64,000 bases of DNA. It comes from Larix kaempferi (taxonomy: Eukaryota; Streptophyta; Pinopsida; Pinales; Pinaceae). Below the pieces are notes generated by a model that worked only from the letters and a program-made list of their open reading frames with translations, searched no databases and had not been told where the DNA came from. Below, piece by piece: positions 23,765 to 34,860 of this stretch. The stretch covers positions 19,885,501 through 19,949,500 of the forward strand of contig BSBM01000753.1 of NCBI GenBank assembly GCA_027924585.1, written 5' to 3'. Position numbers and translations under genes: made by a program. Positions within the stretch are counted from its first letter, which is position 1; the number at the start of each line of letters is the position of its first letter.

Positions 23765-24905
23765 TGTAACATCCCAAATTTCAGAAAAATTTAAAATTTT
23801 TTAAGTAGCATTAAATGCTTGTATTTTTATGCGGAAGTATCATTACTGTCAACTTAGTTTATTTAACCACAGAACAATAAATTTCTATGACTACAACTAC
23901 TTAAAAAGGTCGTCGGTGTTTGAAATAGTTACGTCGCTTACAAGCAACGATTACTATATTTTGTCATAATTGCGGTTAATACATATTACTGAATGGAGAA
24001 TTGGTGCTAGTTATTTTAATATTGTAACATCATTATGTAATTTTCATTCATTTTTCTAAATGTATCATTATTACAAATGTTTAAATGATACATTCATGTG
24101 TGAAAAATTGAATTATTTCTTGTTCAATGTGGACATCGTCAATTATTTCGTCTGTGCCTATGTTATAATTTTTACTATGTAGACTCACTGTTTGTTTTTC
24201 TTTGTAGTGAAGGGGTCCTATGGGTACCTCAAGGCTTACTTAGCTATTTATAGCTAACGCTCTTAAACTTATGTTACAGATCACATGTAATAATTGAGAT
24301 TCCACACTGAAGCATAATCGATGTATGTCAATTGACTTTGTTTTACTTCAATTAGCCTTCGATGTTAAGTACAAATGTATAGAGAACTTAATTTGTACAA
24401 TGGTAAGACCTACCCTAGCTATGTCACCAATATTAGGATTTTATTCACTACAATGTCATAAATATTTTATGTATTTTCGAAATGCATATATTATACATAG
24501 CTTAAGACCGTCCTATGTATTCAATTATGATTCCCATAGAGTTTAAACTTCACATTCAATATCATCCTTATACGATATTGTTTTAGTTGTATTAATGTCA
24601 TAGCTTAAATGTAGTCGATTATCAAACTATAGTTTTTAGACATGTATGTTTAATATGGCAATGTTACGACCATGATTTACCAACTTGTATTATGCAAGAT
24701 TTTGTACACGACCTAACCACATATTATAGGTTATATAATTTGTGCTATAAAATATGTGTTATAAACTATATGCATATTTACTATATGCTCTATGCATAGT
24801 GTAGACAACAAATTAACTATGGTGGAACTCTGCGTTAGCAGGGGTATTGAGCTCGTTAGTTGTATACTTTAAATGCCATTAATATGGTTTGGTGAATAGC
24901 TTGAT
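23765..24905 (-). repeat. gypsy-1 5' LTR (right), truncated by copia-2
   Basis: Starts TGTAACATCCC next to the PBS. From 24473 on it matches 1-436 of the window. Similarity ends at GCTTGAT, exactly where the copia-2 LTR terminus TGTTAA begins, so copia-2 inserted here. Confidence 0.85.
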
Positions 24906-25594
24906 TGTTAATTTTTCAAAATTTACTTCAATATGATCTAGGATATTAACTGAGAGAACAACATGTACAGTATATCTACAGCATATCAATCATGAACACA
25001 ATAATGCAAGCACACAAGAGACATAGAGTTTACTTGGGGAAAACCATAAAGGTGAAAAACCCCAATAACTTCCTCAGAGATAGATAGAGCAATGATACAA
25101 CCCAAGCATAAGAGATACACATATCCTAGCATCAGCTTCTCTTCCTCCACAAGTGGGCCACTCTCCCGAGAGTGTGAGAGAGAATAGAATTATTCAATAG
25201 AGTTCCTCCTGCACTCTATTTATACTTGACTTGACTTGCCTAATAACCTTTACTAGGTCGGCCTTAACTTAACCACATAACATAGTGTTGACTGCGCCAA
25301 CCCCCAATAGGGTGGTCTAATAACCCTTTGACCCACATGGCCGACCCCCAATAGGGTGGTCTAATAACCCTTTGACCCACATGACTTATACAGGGCCGAC
25401 CCCAACAAGGTGGTTAAATAACCCATCAATTATAAGTTACAACACTTACAATATAAATCACGACACTTTCGTATAGAGGAATAATAATATCTCTATAGGA
25501 ATACAAACACTTTTGTATAGAGGAATAATACCATCTCTATAGGAGTACAATATACATATATGAAATACATTCCGAAGTTACATATATATCAACA
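24906..25594 (-). repeat. copia-2 3' LTR, 689 bp
   Basis: The minus strand reads TGTTGATATATATGTAACTT at one end and AATTAACA at the other, matching the termini of the copia-1 LTRs (608 bp). Extra length comes partly from a 44-bp tandem duplication at 25296-25383. A purine-rich tract, TTAAGAGGGAG on the minus strand, adjoins at 25595. Confidence 0.88.
25296..25383. repeat. 44-bp tandem duplication inside the copia-2 LTR
   Basis: Two almost identical copies beginning GCC(A/G)ACCCCCAATAGGG and ending TTGACCCACATG. Confidence 0.88.
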
Positions 25595-25799
25595 CTCCCT
25601 CTTAACTAGGAAGATATTTCTCGACACAGGTCTTCTAGCACAAGTCTTCTTCTCTAGATCATCATCATCAATGCATCGTCATCATCACTGCTACTACTAT
25701 ATCAATCAATCTCTGAATCTACTCGTCATAGGAAGTTCTACAGAGCCAGACATTTTTCATACTAGATGTAGGCCCACCACCTGTAGGTCTTCATCATCA

Positions 25800-26415
25800 C
25801 TGGCCATACTGTGGAAACCTCAAGACTTATTACGTGCGTCACAAAACCTGGCGGTAGCATTGTAGGCTGTTACGAGCACACAGCTCTACCTGTTGGATCT
25901 CCCAGGAGCACATTACATGTGACCCATCACAAAGCCTGGCCAAACCATCCCAGGTTGTTACAAGCACACAGCTCTACCTATCGGATATCCCAGGAGCACA
26001 TTACATGTGATCTCACCACAAAACCTAGCTGAAGCATCTGAGGCCTTTTTCATCCTGTCCAGATCTCCTACGAGAAAATTACATGTGGTCCACCACAAAA
26101 CATGGCTAAAGCATAAGAGGCCTTTTTCATCCTGTCCATATCTCCCAGGAGCAAATTACATGTGGTCATGGCAAAACCTAGCTAAAGAATCTGAGGCCTT
26201 TTTCATCCTATTGAGATCTCCTAGGATCAAATTACATGCCATAGGAAAAAACCTCGAAAGAGCATCCTAGGATGTGATGGGTACACAACTCCGACCTAAA
26301 GGATCTCCCAGGGTGCTATTATAATATGTCCTCCCAGAGCAATGTCTCGAAAAAGCATCCAAGGCTGTTATGGGTACACAACTCCGACCTATAGGATCTC
26401 TTAGACATGCTCATC
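25800..26415. repeat. copia-2 3' tandem array, units of about 85-95 bp
   Basis: Repeated units containing ATTACATGTG, AAAACCT(C/A)G, TGTTAC(A/G)AGCACACA or GAGGCCTTTTTCATC, and TCTCCCAGGAGCA. The same family of repeat lies in copia-1 at 48515-48965. Confidence 0.8.
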
Positions 26416-26419
26416 TGCA

Positions 26420-27240
26420 TAACCTGTGCATGGCCACAGAGTATCAACCTGATACTCTCCATACATCATCCCGATGTACACATGATCATCCTAACCATCA
26501 TCACTGCATAGTCCTGATGCATCTCAACTAGAGAAGCTCATCATCAATGATCATCCTGATCATACAATGCATCTACCTGATGCATACCAAGTATCTACCT
26601 GATACATATCAACATATACAATGTATCTACCTGATACATACATAGATACATGATCCACACAATGTATCCATCAGCTTACATGATCTACCTGATCATACAA
26701 AGATACATGATCCACACAATGTATCCATCAACATACATGATCTACCTGATCATATCTAGCATCCAACATGATGCGTACATACATAAATGGTCCAACTGAT
26801 CATATCCAACATCCAACATGATGCATACACACATAAATGATCCAACTGATCATATCCAGCATCAACATGATGCATACATACATAAATGATCCAACTGATC
26901 ATACAGAGCAGAAACTAGAACATCATCCTAATGCTCATCATCCATGATCCTCCTAATCATCATAGCATCATCCTCTTCAGATCATCTCATCGTCCATGAA
27001 GCACATCCCAAATACACATCATCTATCACTTACACCACCAACATGGGAGAACACATCTACCACCATTCAGGGAAGGCTCTAGCCCTTACTTTTTCACCAT
27101 GGGAGAACACATCTACCACCATGTGAAAAATGTCTTCAGCCCTTACATCTACACCATCGGACAACACATCTACCACCATGTGAGAATGGCTCAGCAATTA
27201 CATCATGACCATGGGAGAGAATATCAACCATGTTAGAAAA
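26420..27240. repeat. copia-2 short GATCA/GATACAT-rich repeats and AACACATCTACCACCAT repeats
   Basis: Short tandem variants of ATGATCCAACTGATCAT and TGATACATA occupy the first half. From 27040 there are about four to five diverged copies of CATGGGAGAACACATCTACC. The first type is shared with copia-1 (47870-48470); I did not see the second there. Confidence 0.75.
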
Positions 27241-27270
27241 GCTCATGTGCATATACATCTTCTGGACTCA

Positions 27271-27640
27271 TCACTTCCCTATGGAAGGGACCTTGATCTG
27301 AAGTGCACCAAGCCTCTCTCTGAAGTATTCAAACTGCACTCTAGCCAATGACTTGGTCAATACATCTGCAGCCTGCTCATCCATCGCAACATACTCTGCT
27401 TCGGCTGTACTCAGTGCTACGCAGGACTCCTTCCTGCTAAACCAAGAGATCACTCCTAATCCCATACTGAAGCAGCACCCAGAAGTGCTCTTCATATCTG
27501 TAGCACTCCCTACCCAATCTGAATCCACACAACCCTGCAAGTTAAACTTTTAATTTGCATCATACTTTAGCCTATAGTCAACTGTACCCTTCAGGTACGT
27601 CAAGAAAATGCTTTACAGGAACCAGGTGAACACCTCTAGG
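27271..27640 (-). pseudogene. copia-2 RNase H remnant with an internal deletion
   Basis: The minus strand encodes CVDSDWVGSATDMKSTSG and CVALSTAEAEYVA, then jumps directly to MDEQAADVLTKSLARVQFEY. Compared with copia-1, the stretch between EYVAACS and YVATDEQ (about 100 residues, including FCDNQSCVKL) is gone. Both junction sides carry TATGTTGC in copia-1, pointing to deletion between short direct repeats. Confidence 0.88.
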
Positions 27641-27645
27641 ATCCA

Positions 27646-28243
27646 TCAATAGTATATATTATATATAATTTTAAAAATAAATATTTAAATATTACAATTA
27701 AATTTAAATATGTTTATTAAATTCAATATTTATTAATATAATTATATGTTTTTTTTTTGTTGGCAAGTGGTAATACCCCTTGACTAACAGGGTTCGCCAT
27801 TGGCTGAGAGACCATGAACAAGGGGCAACTAAGCTGTCAAAATCACCTGGGGATCGCACCCAGCCTGGACCGCACCAACCCTTAGCATGGTTGGATTTTA
27901 GTATCCGCAGGGTTTCAAACTGGCGACCTTTCAGCTTTAGGGGTGTCTTAACCATCACCTTCCAATGACTATTCTACATCTCACGGACATTAATATAATT
28001 ATATGTTAATATAAACTAATAATTTTATAATTTTCTTACTGGTTTTACTTTTAAAGTCAACCTGACTATTCGTTGTTGGAAAATAAAAAACCAAGTCACA
28101 AAGTTTTTTTAATTTTTTAATATAATATATATTATATAACATTTTAAAAATAAATATTTAAATATTACAATTAAATTTAAATATGTTTATTAAATTAAAT
28201 ATTTATTAATATAATTATATGTTAATATAAACTAATAATTTTA
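27646..28243. repeat. AT-rich sequence duplicated in tandem, first copy split by a SINE
   Basis: 27651-27748 plus 28006-28026 match 28122-28243, sharing AATATTTAAATATTACAATT and ATATAAACTAATAATTTTA. The SINE interrupts only the first copy, so the duplication is older than, or independent of, the SINE. Confidence 0.8.
27749..27988 (-). mobile_element. tRNA-derived SINE, 240 bp
   Basis: Minus orientation: ends in a 10-nt poly-A (poly-T at 27749-27758). The other end carries RNA polymerase III promoter-like boxes: a box-A-like GATGGTTAAGACACC and a box-B-like AGTTTGAAACC. It is flanked by a perfect 17-bp direct repeat ATTAATATAATTATATG at 27732-27748 and 27989-28005. Length, poly-A, boxes and long target duplication together fit a plant SINE. 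Confidence 0.88.
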
Positions 28244-30439
28244 TGTTAATATAAATTAAAAATATATTGAAGTTAAAAAAACATCATTTTCTTAAAATCA
28301 AAGCTTAGGTCTAATACATCAATAATCATCACATTAAAATCTATCCAAACACATTTAGGTGCATACAACATGTCCATATCAAGATGACAAAATCAAGTGC
28401 AACAACATATTATATTATTAAGATTTGGACATACTCTTTTTTCCATGGTCTAAATGTCATAATATAATATGTAACCTAGTTGGCGAAGGAGAGGATTGGC
28501 TAAATTGATTTTGTTTCCCTGCACCTCCTATAATGAGAATTAGAGAGAAATGCATAGAACAACTCCGACTAGGGAAACCAGAGAAGTTGCAAGGTTGGGT
28601 AAAGTCGACCACAATGCAAATTCACCAATTTATCTATTGATGGGAGTGAAATCATACTGTGAGTTTGAACCTTCTAGAATTCCACTTCCCACTTCATGAT
28701 GGCCACATTAACCACTATAATAAACTCCATATACACAAACCAAGAGATGATGATGAAATTGTAGTGGAGAGGAAAGAAAATGGGCAAGAGAGGGTAACCA
28801 AAATACCATAGAGAGAAAAGATGCATGGGGATTATTCTCAATACCTAGTACATTACATAAAAACTTAATATTAGTCGACAATGTTGATCATCTATTTTTA
28901 TGGTCTTTGTGGGGACCAAATTCAAATACTGAGTGATTTTGATGGAAGACTAACCCCATGTCATGGCCTCTTAGGTAAAGGAAATTGTTTGTGATTGGTG
29001 GTTTTCCCATCAAGGGTAGTAAATAAACATTGTTCAAAAGAAAAATCTACTTTGTTTACTAGTGGCAAATAAACATTAAAAAATACCGTGCCACCTCTTG
29101 GACCTCAACTAGTAGATCTCTCCCTACAAGATATTGAAAATATATCATTCTAAAAATAGTTTAGTTTCCCCCCCACATCCCAACCTCTAGACCTAGTCCT
29201 GGTGTGACATTGAGGACTTTATCTAAGAAATCCAACTATTCTCAATGAATATATACATCCAACATGCTCACATGATTTGAATGTGACCACCACATTTTAT
29301 CCCTAAAGATGTTGCACCAGCTACCGCTTGAAACCAAACACCATCCTAATTCTCAAGGGAATGTGTTGTCACAGATTTGTTTCAAGGACACAATTAATCA
29401 TGTGACCCTTATCTAAACAGGAAGAATCTATCACTACTAAATAACAACTTTTCTATGTTGCCTTAACAACATTGTACTTTACCTCCATTCACACAACACC
29501 TCAAAGCCTAGACACAAAGTAATTTTCTACCATGTAGATTAGCCACACAAGACAAACCATCTTTTAATTAGAAAATGGTTTGCTTATTGCTTCCTCCTCA
29601 AGAGAGATGACCTCTTCTCACCTTATGGGAGTTTTGATGTGGGTTATCTTGCTTCCACTACTGTCATTTTATCCACAAGCCACTAAAGCCCACAAAATTA
29701 GGGCATAAACAATATTATGCATTTCCCAACAATTGCCTCAACAGACCTTTAACGCTGGTAACTTGCATGAAAATGAATGAAACAACACATGTCTATACAT
29801 TTTCTAAACAGATCTACATGCTTGTCAATTCCACGTGAAAGGACTAATCACACTCTTCTTTAATGAGCCACACATATCCCGTGCTCCATTTGAACATTCT
29901 TATTGGATTTACACAACCTATTCAAATATGCGGTTACTTTAGGATGTGCTAGGTAGAGTCAACTTGTATCCCTAGGTGCAGATACATCAAACAACCCACA
30001 CTATCGCTTGGTTTGGTTTGGATTCTCATGTGGTATGTGTCTCAAGCCAACACACAAACAACCCTTCCATTCGTTGATTTGTTCTCATGTATGTCAATAG
30101 ATCTAGAGCGTCGTGGCTCTCTATAATAATTCCTATGCTATAAAATTCCTATCCTATCAAATTCGACTTGTCATTCCAAATATTGGAAATATCATAAATT
30201 ATAATCATTCAATCACTCATGTCATGCACTCACTATTTAGCTTTGCTTTGCTTTGCTTTAATTAGCCATTAAAAAACTTCTTTTGTTGTTTTGGTTCTAT
30301 TTAAAAGGTAGATTATCGAGACTCAAACATGTAGCGAGCCCCGGTTGAATTAGGCTTGATTCCATTTCCCCTCCATCCCATACCTGTATGTTGTCGCAAC
30401 AAGTGTTGAACAACTAAATTTGATGCCCAGGCCCCTATG
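28244..30439. other. Unassigned non-coding stretch
   Basis: 2.2 kb of moderately AT-rich sequence without a long reading frame, repeat or terminal structure that I can recognise. A short CTTTG-type repeat lies near 30242-30258. It may be old decayed transposon DNA or original host sequence. Confidence 0.4.
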
Positions 30440-30830
30440 ATGCTAATGTTGCTAATAAAAATGATATCGAAATTGAAATTGGAAATTGAAACTGGAATTG
30501 AAATGTAAAATTGAAATTGAAAATGAAAATGATATTGATATTGGAAATTGATATTGATATTGGAAATTGATATTGGAATTGAATTTAAATTTTGAAATGA
30601 AATTTGAATTGAAAATCGAAAATTGAAATTGAAATGGGAAATGAAAATTGAGAATTGGAAATGTAATTAGAATTAAAATCGAAATTGAAACTTGGAATTT
30701 GAATTTGAATTGTGAAATTTGAAATTTGAATTTGGATTTGAAATGCGAAATTTGAAATAGAATTTGAAATTTGAATTTGAATTTTAAATGTGAAATTTGA
30801 AAGAGAATTAGAATTAGAAATTGAAATGTG
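30440..30830. repeat. (GAAATT)n-type imperfect microsatellite
   Basis: About 390 bp of variants of GAAATTGAAATTG. The same low-complexity type lies in inverted orientation at 56455-56735, in both cases just upstream of the gene-2 exon. Reading frames through it are artefacts of the repeat. Confidence 0.9.
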
Positions 30831-31101
30831 ATGCAAAGAGTTCTGAAGAGAGAACTTCATTGCTTCATGCTACGCGATGCATGAGAGGATCTGACATCAC
30901 CCAAGAGGGCGACCATCGGCAACGTTCCTGTTCACCGAGGAGTGTGGCCACGCCGGTGTCAGCTGCCGCTGGTGGCAGCAGTAGGAGAGCTAGTGTGTCA
31001 ATTCATCTCGACGACATACATGTTGATCCCCAGGTGGCGGATGGGCGGCAAGAATCGAGTGCATCAGGTGCATATTGTTTGTTAGATACATTTTCAGGGT
31101 G
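30831..31101 (+). pseudogene. Gene-2 first-exon fragment (third copy of the transposon-linked gene)
   Basis: Homologous, in inverted orientation, to 56210-56450. The shared protein segment includes GSSRRASVSIHLDDIHVD here and KSRRDSVSVHPDDIHVD in the other copy, followed in both by a SASGA end at a CAG|GTGCAT splice-donor-like site. Similarity runs about 20 bases into the intron and stops at TTTTCAG (31099), so the rest of the gene is missing. The segment is Ser/Arg/Asp-rich; I recognise no domain. Codon-level conservation with different synonymous bases suggests it was once under selection. Confidence 0.7.
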
Positions 31102-31917
31102 ATTCCATGAAGATGGGTAACTCTTTTTGGCCAAATATGACGGTGAAAAACATAAATTTTACCCATGTATTAAATTGAAGCCCTCGAAACTTATACTTGC
31201 CACATGAATTTTGACATGCGGTTGAAAAACAAAATGTAGAGAATTATGTTGGATTTCTAATGATATTTTTTTTGAAATATACCAATGTCATATATCATGT
31301 CGAATTTTCATTTAATGAAACGTGTGTACTTAAAAATTTGAAGAGCAATTAACAAGTAGTTTGTGTGCGTGCACAATAAGTTAATGTTAAAGTAATAATT
31401 TTAAAAAATGAAATATGTGAACATGATCTAGATAGAATGCACTAGGGTTTACATATTTTTCTTTTAATTTTTCTTGAAAAAATATATTTATTAGTATTTT
31501 TCGAAAATGACCAATGAATATTTAAATTGTATTTTGCACACATGTGTGTGCGTGCACGAAATATTTTGATTTTTTACATAATTTGCAAAACTAAAAATAC
31601 CATTTTAAAGAGGACGTGTTTATCTAGGGCGTGTGTATTTTTTCAAATTTTTTGGATGTGTATTTTCAATTTTGTGGATTTATCTTTGAGCTCAATCGAA
31701 GTTCTCGGTATGGGTTTTTAGGGCAACTTTTAGTAGAAATTTAAAAAAAAAAGACATATCAAGATAAAAATTCGTAAATTTTATATATCTGGATAGAGGA
31801 TTCATTGACGAATCCAATGGTATCAAGTCCGCTCATTAATGATCATTTAATGACATGGTTTAACACTATGGAAGGTAGACAAACATTCCATTCTGTAGGG
31901 AAAAAGGCTCTCGGCCT
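31102..31917. other. Unassigned stretch before the CTCGATCGAG cluster
   Basis: AT-rich, without a supported gene. The left terminus of the large transposon should lie near its right end (about 31850-31917), where ATTCCATTCTGTAGGGAAAA precedes the cluster, but I could not define the exact end. Confidence 0.35.
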
Positions 31918-32095
31918 ATATTTTAAGCCCTTGATCGAGCTATTTACTCGATCGAGGGCTTAACAGAACCTTGACCGAGTGTTTAACAATACCTCGATCG
32001 AGGTTTTAACAAGACTTCGATCGAGGTGTTATTAAGTCCTCGATCGAGGTATTTGCTCAATCAAGGGTCTGTCGAATAGGCTCGATCGAGGGTTC
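31918..32095. repeat. Cluster of CTCGATCGAG palindromes (left array)
   Basis: Five perfect TCGATCGA cores and at least three one- or two-base variants (such as TTGATCGAG, TTGACCGAG and CTCAATCAAG) spaced roughly 17-45 bp apart. A matching cluster lies at 59933-60072. Subterminal clusters of short motifs are typical transposase-binding arrays; that role is inferred. Confidence 0.8.
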
Positions 32096-32276
32096 GTCTA
32101 TGTAAAAAATATATATATAAACCAACCGGGGCGAAACCGCAAAAGGAGTTGGCAACAATTAATCTTGGAAACTACCCTTCCCTCGTAAAAACATCAACGA
32201 ACCTGTATATAACTAGCGAACAAGGATTCACAAACAACAATTTACCTCATTTCTTGTTTGTTTTTCCATTAGAGCT

Positions 32277-32362
32277 TTGTCAATTTGATCTTGTTGAATT
32301 AGAGACTTGTCAATTTGATCTTGTTGAATTAGAGATTTGTCATTTTCATATTGCTCAATTAG
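32277..32362. repeat. 29-bp tandem repeat, about three copies
   Basis: Variants of CTTGTCAATTTGATCTTGTT followed by GAATTAGAGA, in the leader before the transposase exon. Confidence 0.8.
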
Positions 32363-32376
32363 ATCTCATTAGACAT

Positions 32377-32590
32377 GTAATATTTCTTTGTAGGCATAAT
32401 TCAAGATTTCATACTAACATTTGGTTGTTCGTTATAACAATTTGAAAAAAAAATTGTTTGTTTTCATTGCAGATTGATTCACGTAAGATTTCTTTGTAGG
32501 CACATTTCAAGATTTCATACTAACATATTGTTGTTTGTTATAACATTTTCAAAAAAAATTATTGTTTTTCATTGTAGATTGATGGGGAAT
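32377..32590 (+). repeat. About 105-bp tandem duplication carrying two splice-acceptor-like sites
   Basis: Two copies share TTTCTTTGTAGGCA, AAGATTTCATACTAACAT and a TTTTCATTG(C/T)AG|ATTGAT end. The second copy ends 2 bp before the ATG of the presumed first transposase coding exon. Confidence 0.8.
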
Positions 32591-32741
32591 AAAAAAAAAA
32601 GACAAAGAAAACATGCTAGACAACAAAATGCCAATGAAGAACGTGAGTACAATAGAGAACGAATGAGACAACAAAGAGCAAGGTTGAGAGAAGAAGAAGA
32701 TACACATTTGGTGCAACAAATTCCAATGGAAGACAACCAAC
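32582..32741 (+). CDS. Presumed first coding exon of transposase copy 1
   Basis: ATG at 32582 follows a TTTTCATTGTAG acceptor-like site. The exon encodes a very basic start, MGNKKKRQRKHARQQ, then a Arg/Glu-rich helix, and reaches a possible GTAAAT donor at 32742. It is the only convincing coding segment between the CTCGATCGAG cluster and the transposase body at 41286, with which it shares the strand. Basic N-termini of this kind fit a nuclear-localisation or DNA-contact role. The assignment to the transposase gene is inferred from order and splice sites, not from homology; the equivalent part of copy 2 lies outside the window. Confidence 0.5.
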
Positions 32742-33150
32742 GTAAATTATTTAATTACATGCTATCATAATTTAAATATCATGCTACATAATTTACAAAA
32801 TATATAAAAGTTTTCCAATAAATTTAACTAAATTTCATAATTTAATTTCTTTCATATTTATATGTAATGATATTCTTATTTATTTCATCAATTTATTATT
32901 TAATTTCAAATTTTGCAACAATTTTTATGCTGAATGAACAATTTTCAAGTGGCTTTAAACAAATGTTAAATTAGAACAATTTTCAAATGAAACATGTAAA
33001 TTTAGATTATATTTTAATGTTAAGATATGAACATATTTTTAACTATTTTCAAATTATTTCAAAGTTGCTAACAATTTTCAAATTATGCTTCAAAGTTCCT
33101 TTAACAATTTTCAAATTATTTCAAATTTTGCTAACAATTTTCAATTTGAT

Positions 33151-33774
33151 TGATCCAAGTGGATATCGGTGGCCACCCACCTTTCCAACTAGCTCAAAAC
33201 AATTTTCTGGCAATTTTGGTAATTTACTATTTTTAGTAGTTTTTTCGGGTCCTAAACTTCCGGGGTCATTTTGAGGCCCTAAACGACCTTTTTTTGTAAT
33301 TTGGGGGGCCAAATGTTTGCCAATGACGTGCATTTAGTTCTAGTCAAAAGCTGTAAATCTTGGATAGACCTTTCCAATGGGCTACCGAGCGCCCCAAACA
33401 GAAATCGTATGCAAAAGTTACGACCCCAGGAAGTTGATGTACTAACTTACCCAAACGGGGCCCACATGACTTTTGGCGCTTCATCTCGTAGGGTTAGGTT
33501 TTTGGATGTCGAGGGTTTTTGACATTCCTGTTTATTGTAAAAAGGACTTGAGAGACTCATTGTAACCATCTTCTTGCGAATGAGCGCAGCCATCACATCT
33601 CTTCTCACAGATAAGCAGCCACCATTCCAGCAAGCTTGTTTTCCGTTGCATTTTACAATTTTAGCTTATTCCTTTATTGAATAGAAAATCAGTTTTATTG
33701 TATCTCTATTATTTTGTGTTAAGCATATGATAGTAATCTGTATTCATTTCGTTCTGCTCATAAAATACGGATCA
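33151..33774 (+). repeat. gypsy-2 5' LTR, 624 bp
   Basis: Starts TGATCCAAGTGGATATCGG and ends TACGGATCA. Aligns along its length with 38363-38974; the 3' copy lacks a short stretch near CTAAACTTCCGGGG. Confidence 0.92.
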
Positions 33775-33775
33775 G

Positions 33776-33787
33776 TGGTATCATAGC
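33776..33787 (+). other. gypsy-2 primer-binding site
   Basis: TGGTATCATAGC, one mismatch from the initiator-Met tRNA complement, one base after the 5' LTR. Confidence 0.85.
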
Positions 33788-33809
33788 GGTCTGCTCCTTG
33801 TCGTCTTAA

Positions 33810-34860
33810 TGCATGTCCCCAACGAGGTCAGGGTACAAAGAATTGGGTCTTGAGCTTGTTTCTCTTGAGGACAAAAGCTCTTGCATGCCCAAGCGACCTC
33901 TCATGGAAGGAGAAAAGAAATATGACGGTAGCAGAGATCCTTTCAAATGTTGCTTGAGGAAGCCCTCACGCAACAAAGGAACGAGATGATGGATAGTTTC
34001 ATGCAAATCCTTCAGCGGTTACCAACAAGCGATGCATCTTCCTCGAGCGGAGGTACCGCCCCCTTCAAGGTACAAATCAACTTCGATATTCCTATATTTG
34101 AAGGTTAGATAGATGCAGATGTTGTAGATAAGTGGTTGAATCTACCAGACGGGTATTTTTTTGTCCATAACTTTTCGAATAGAGAAAAGATTACTTTTGC
34201 ACTCCTCAAAGCCATTCCCCATGTAAAAAATTGGTGGGAAACTTTCTGTGAGCAAAAGGACATAGAGGAAACCTCATTATTTTCAGTCACGACCACCTGG
34301 GAATCCTTCAGGGATGCTATTAAGGAACAATACTACCCTGTTGGAAGTTATGATGACTTGTATACCAAATGGACCACACTGCGACAAGAAAGAGACCAAC
34401 AGTGCCAGAGTTCACAAATACCTTCGATACCTTGCGCACCAAGCTGGGTATCAAAGATTCAGAATGACATCTGGTGGTCAAGTATCGTAGTGGTCTGCAT
34501 AGATACATCCAGACCGAAATGGAATTTCCAGACATCTCTTCCTTAGGTGTGTCCTACCGATATTCCATCAAAATTGAGCAGAAGCTCAACAAAAGACGCG
34601 GTAATTTGGGCCTGGGAACCCCTCACAGTGAAAGACAGGAAAGGGCGGTCCCATCCCACATAATAAAGGACAGAGCAAAGATGGATAGTATCAGGACAAC
34701 AAGTCCAAGCCGTAAGAAAAGAAGGACACCGAAAAAACAAAGAAAGATATCAAGAAGTGGTGCGACTTCCATAAGAGCCCTTAGCATAACACTGTTGACT
34801 GCTGCTCAAAGTAGTCGCTGGTGGCCGAAGTAAAAGCATATGAATCAGATGCGGATTCTG
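33810..34860 (+). pseudogene. gypsy-2 gag
   Basis: Recognisable gag core between 34136 and 34420, with WLNLPDGYFFVHNFSNREKI and a following AIPHVKNWWETFCEQ, the typical W-rich capsid-like stretch of plant gypsy gag proteins. Stops and shifts break the N-terminal part (33810-34130) and the C-terminal basic part (34470-34830). A knuckle motif is not clearly preserved. Confidence 0.8.

Larger units (their letters stand above)
1..24905 (-). mobile_element. gypsy-1: degraded Ty3/gypsy LTR retrotransposon, host of the nested stack
   Basis: Minus-strand gypsy element in the order 5' LTR (right), PBS, gag, protease, reverse transcriptase, RNase H, integrase, PPT, 3' LTR (left). Positions 1 to about 436 repeat 24473-24905 closely, which pairs the two LTRs. 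The integrase is split: its catalytic core stops at 19921 and resumes at 4555, because element B sits between. Several stop codons and frameshifts break every domain, so it cannot be autonomous. The left end lies outside the window; the right LTR is cut at 24905 by copia-2. Confidence 0.85.
24906..27645 (-). mobile_element. copia-2: truncated Ty1/copia element
   Basis: Contains a complete LTR (24906-25594), the polypurine tract, 3' tandem repeats and the last part of the RNase H region, all in minus orientation and all related to copia-1. Similarity to copia-1 stops near 27645 within the sequence upstream of RNase H, so the 5' LTR, gag, integrase and most of the RT are missing. It is inserted in the gypsy-1 right LTR; no second target-duplication copy exists because one end is lost. 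Confidence 0.88.

Noticed and set aside
30585-30860. 91-codon Phe/Ile/Gln/Asn/Ser-rich minus-strand frame, and the similar frame at 56353-56748
   Set aside because: Translation of a 6-bp-type microsatellite.
31918-32095. Regularly spaced CTCGATCGAG as a CRISPR-like array
   Set aside because: Repeat is a 10-bp palindrome with variable short spacers in plant repeat DNA; no CRISPR features.
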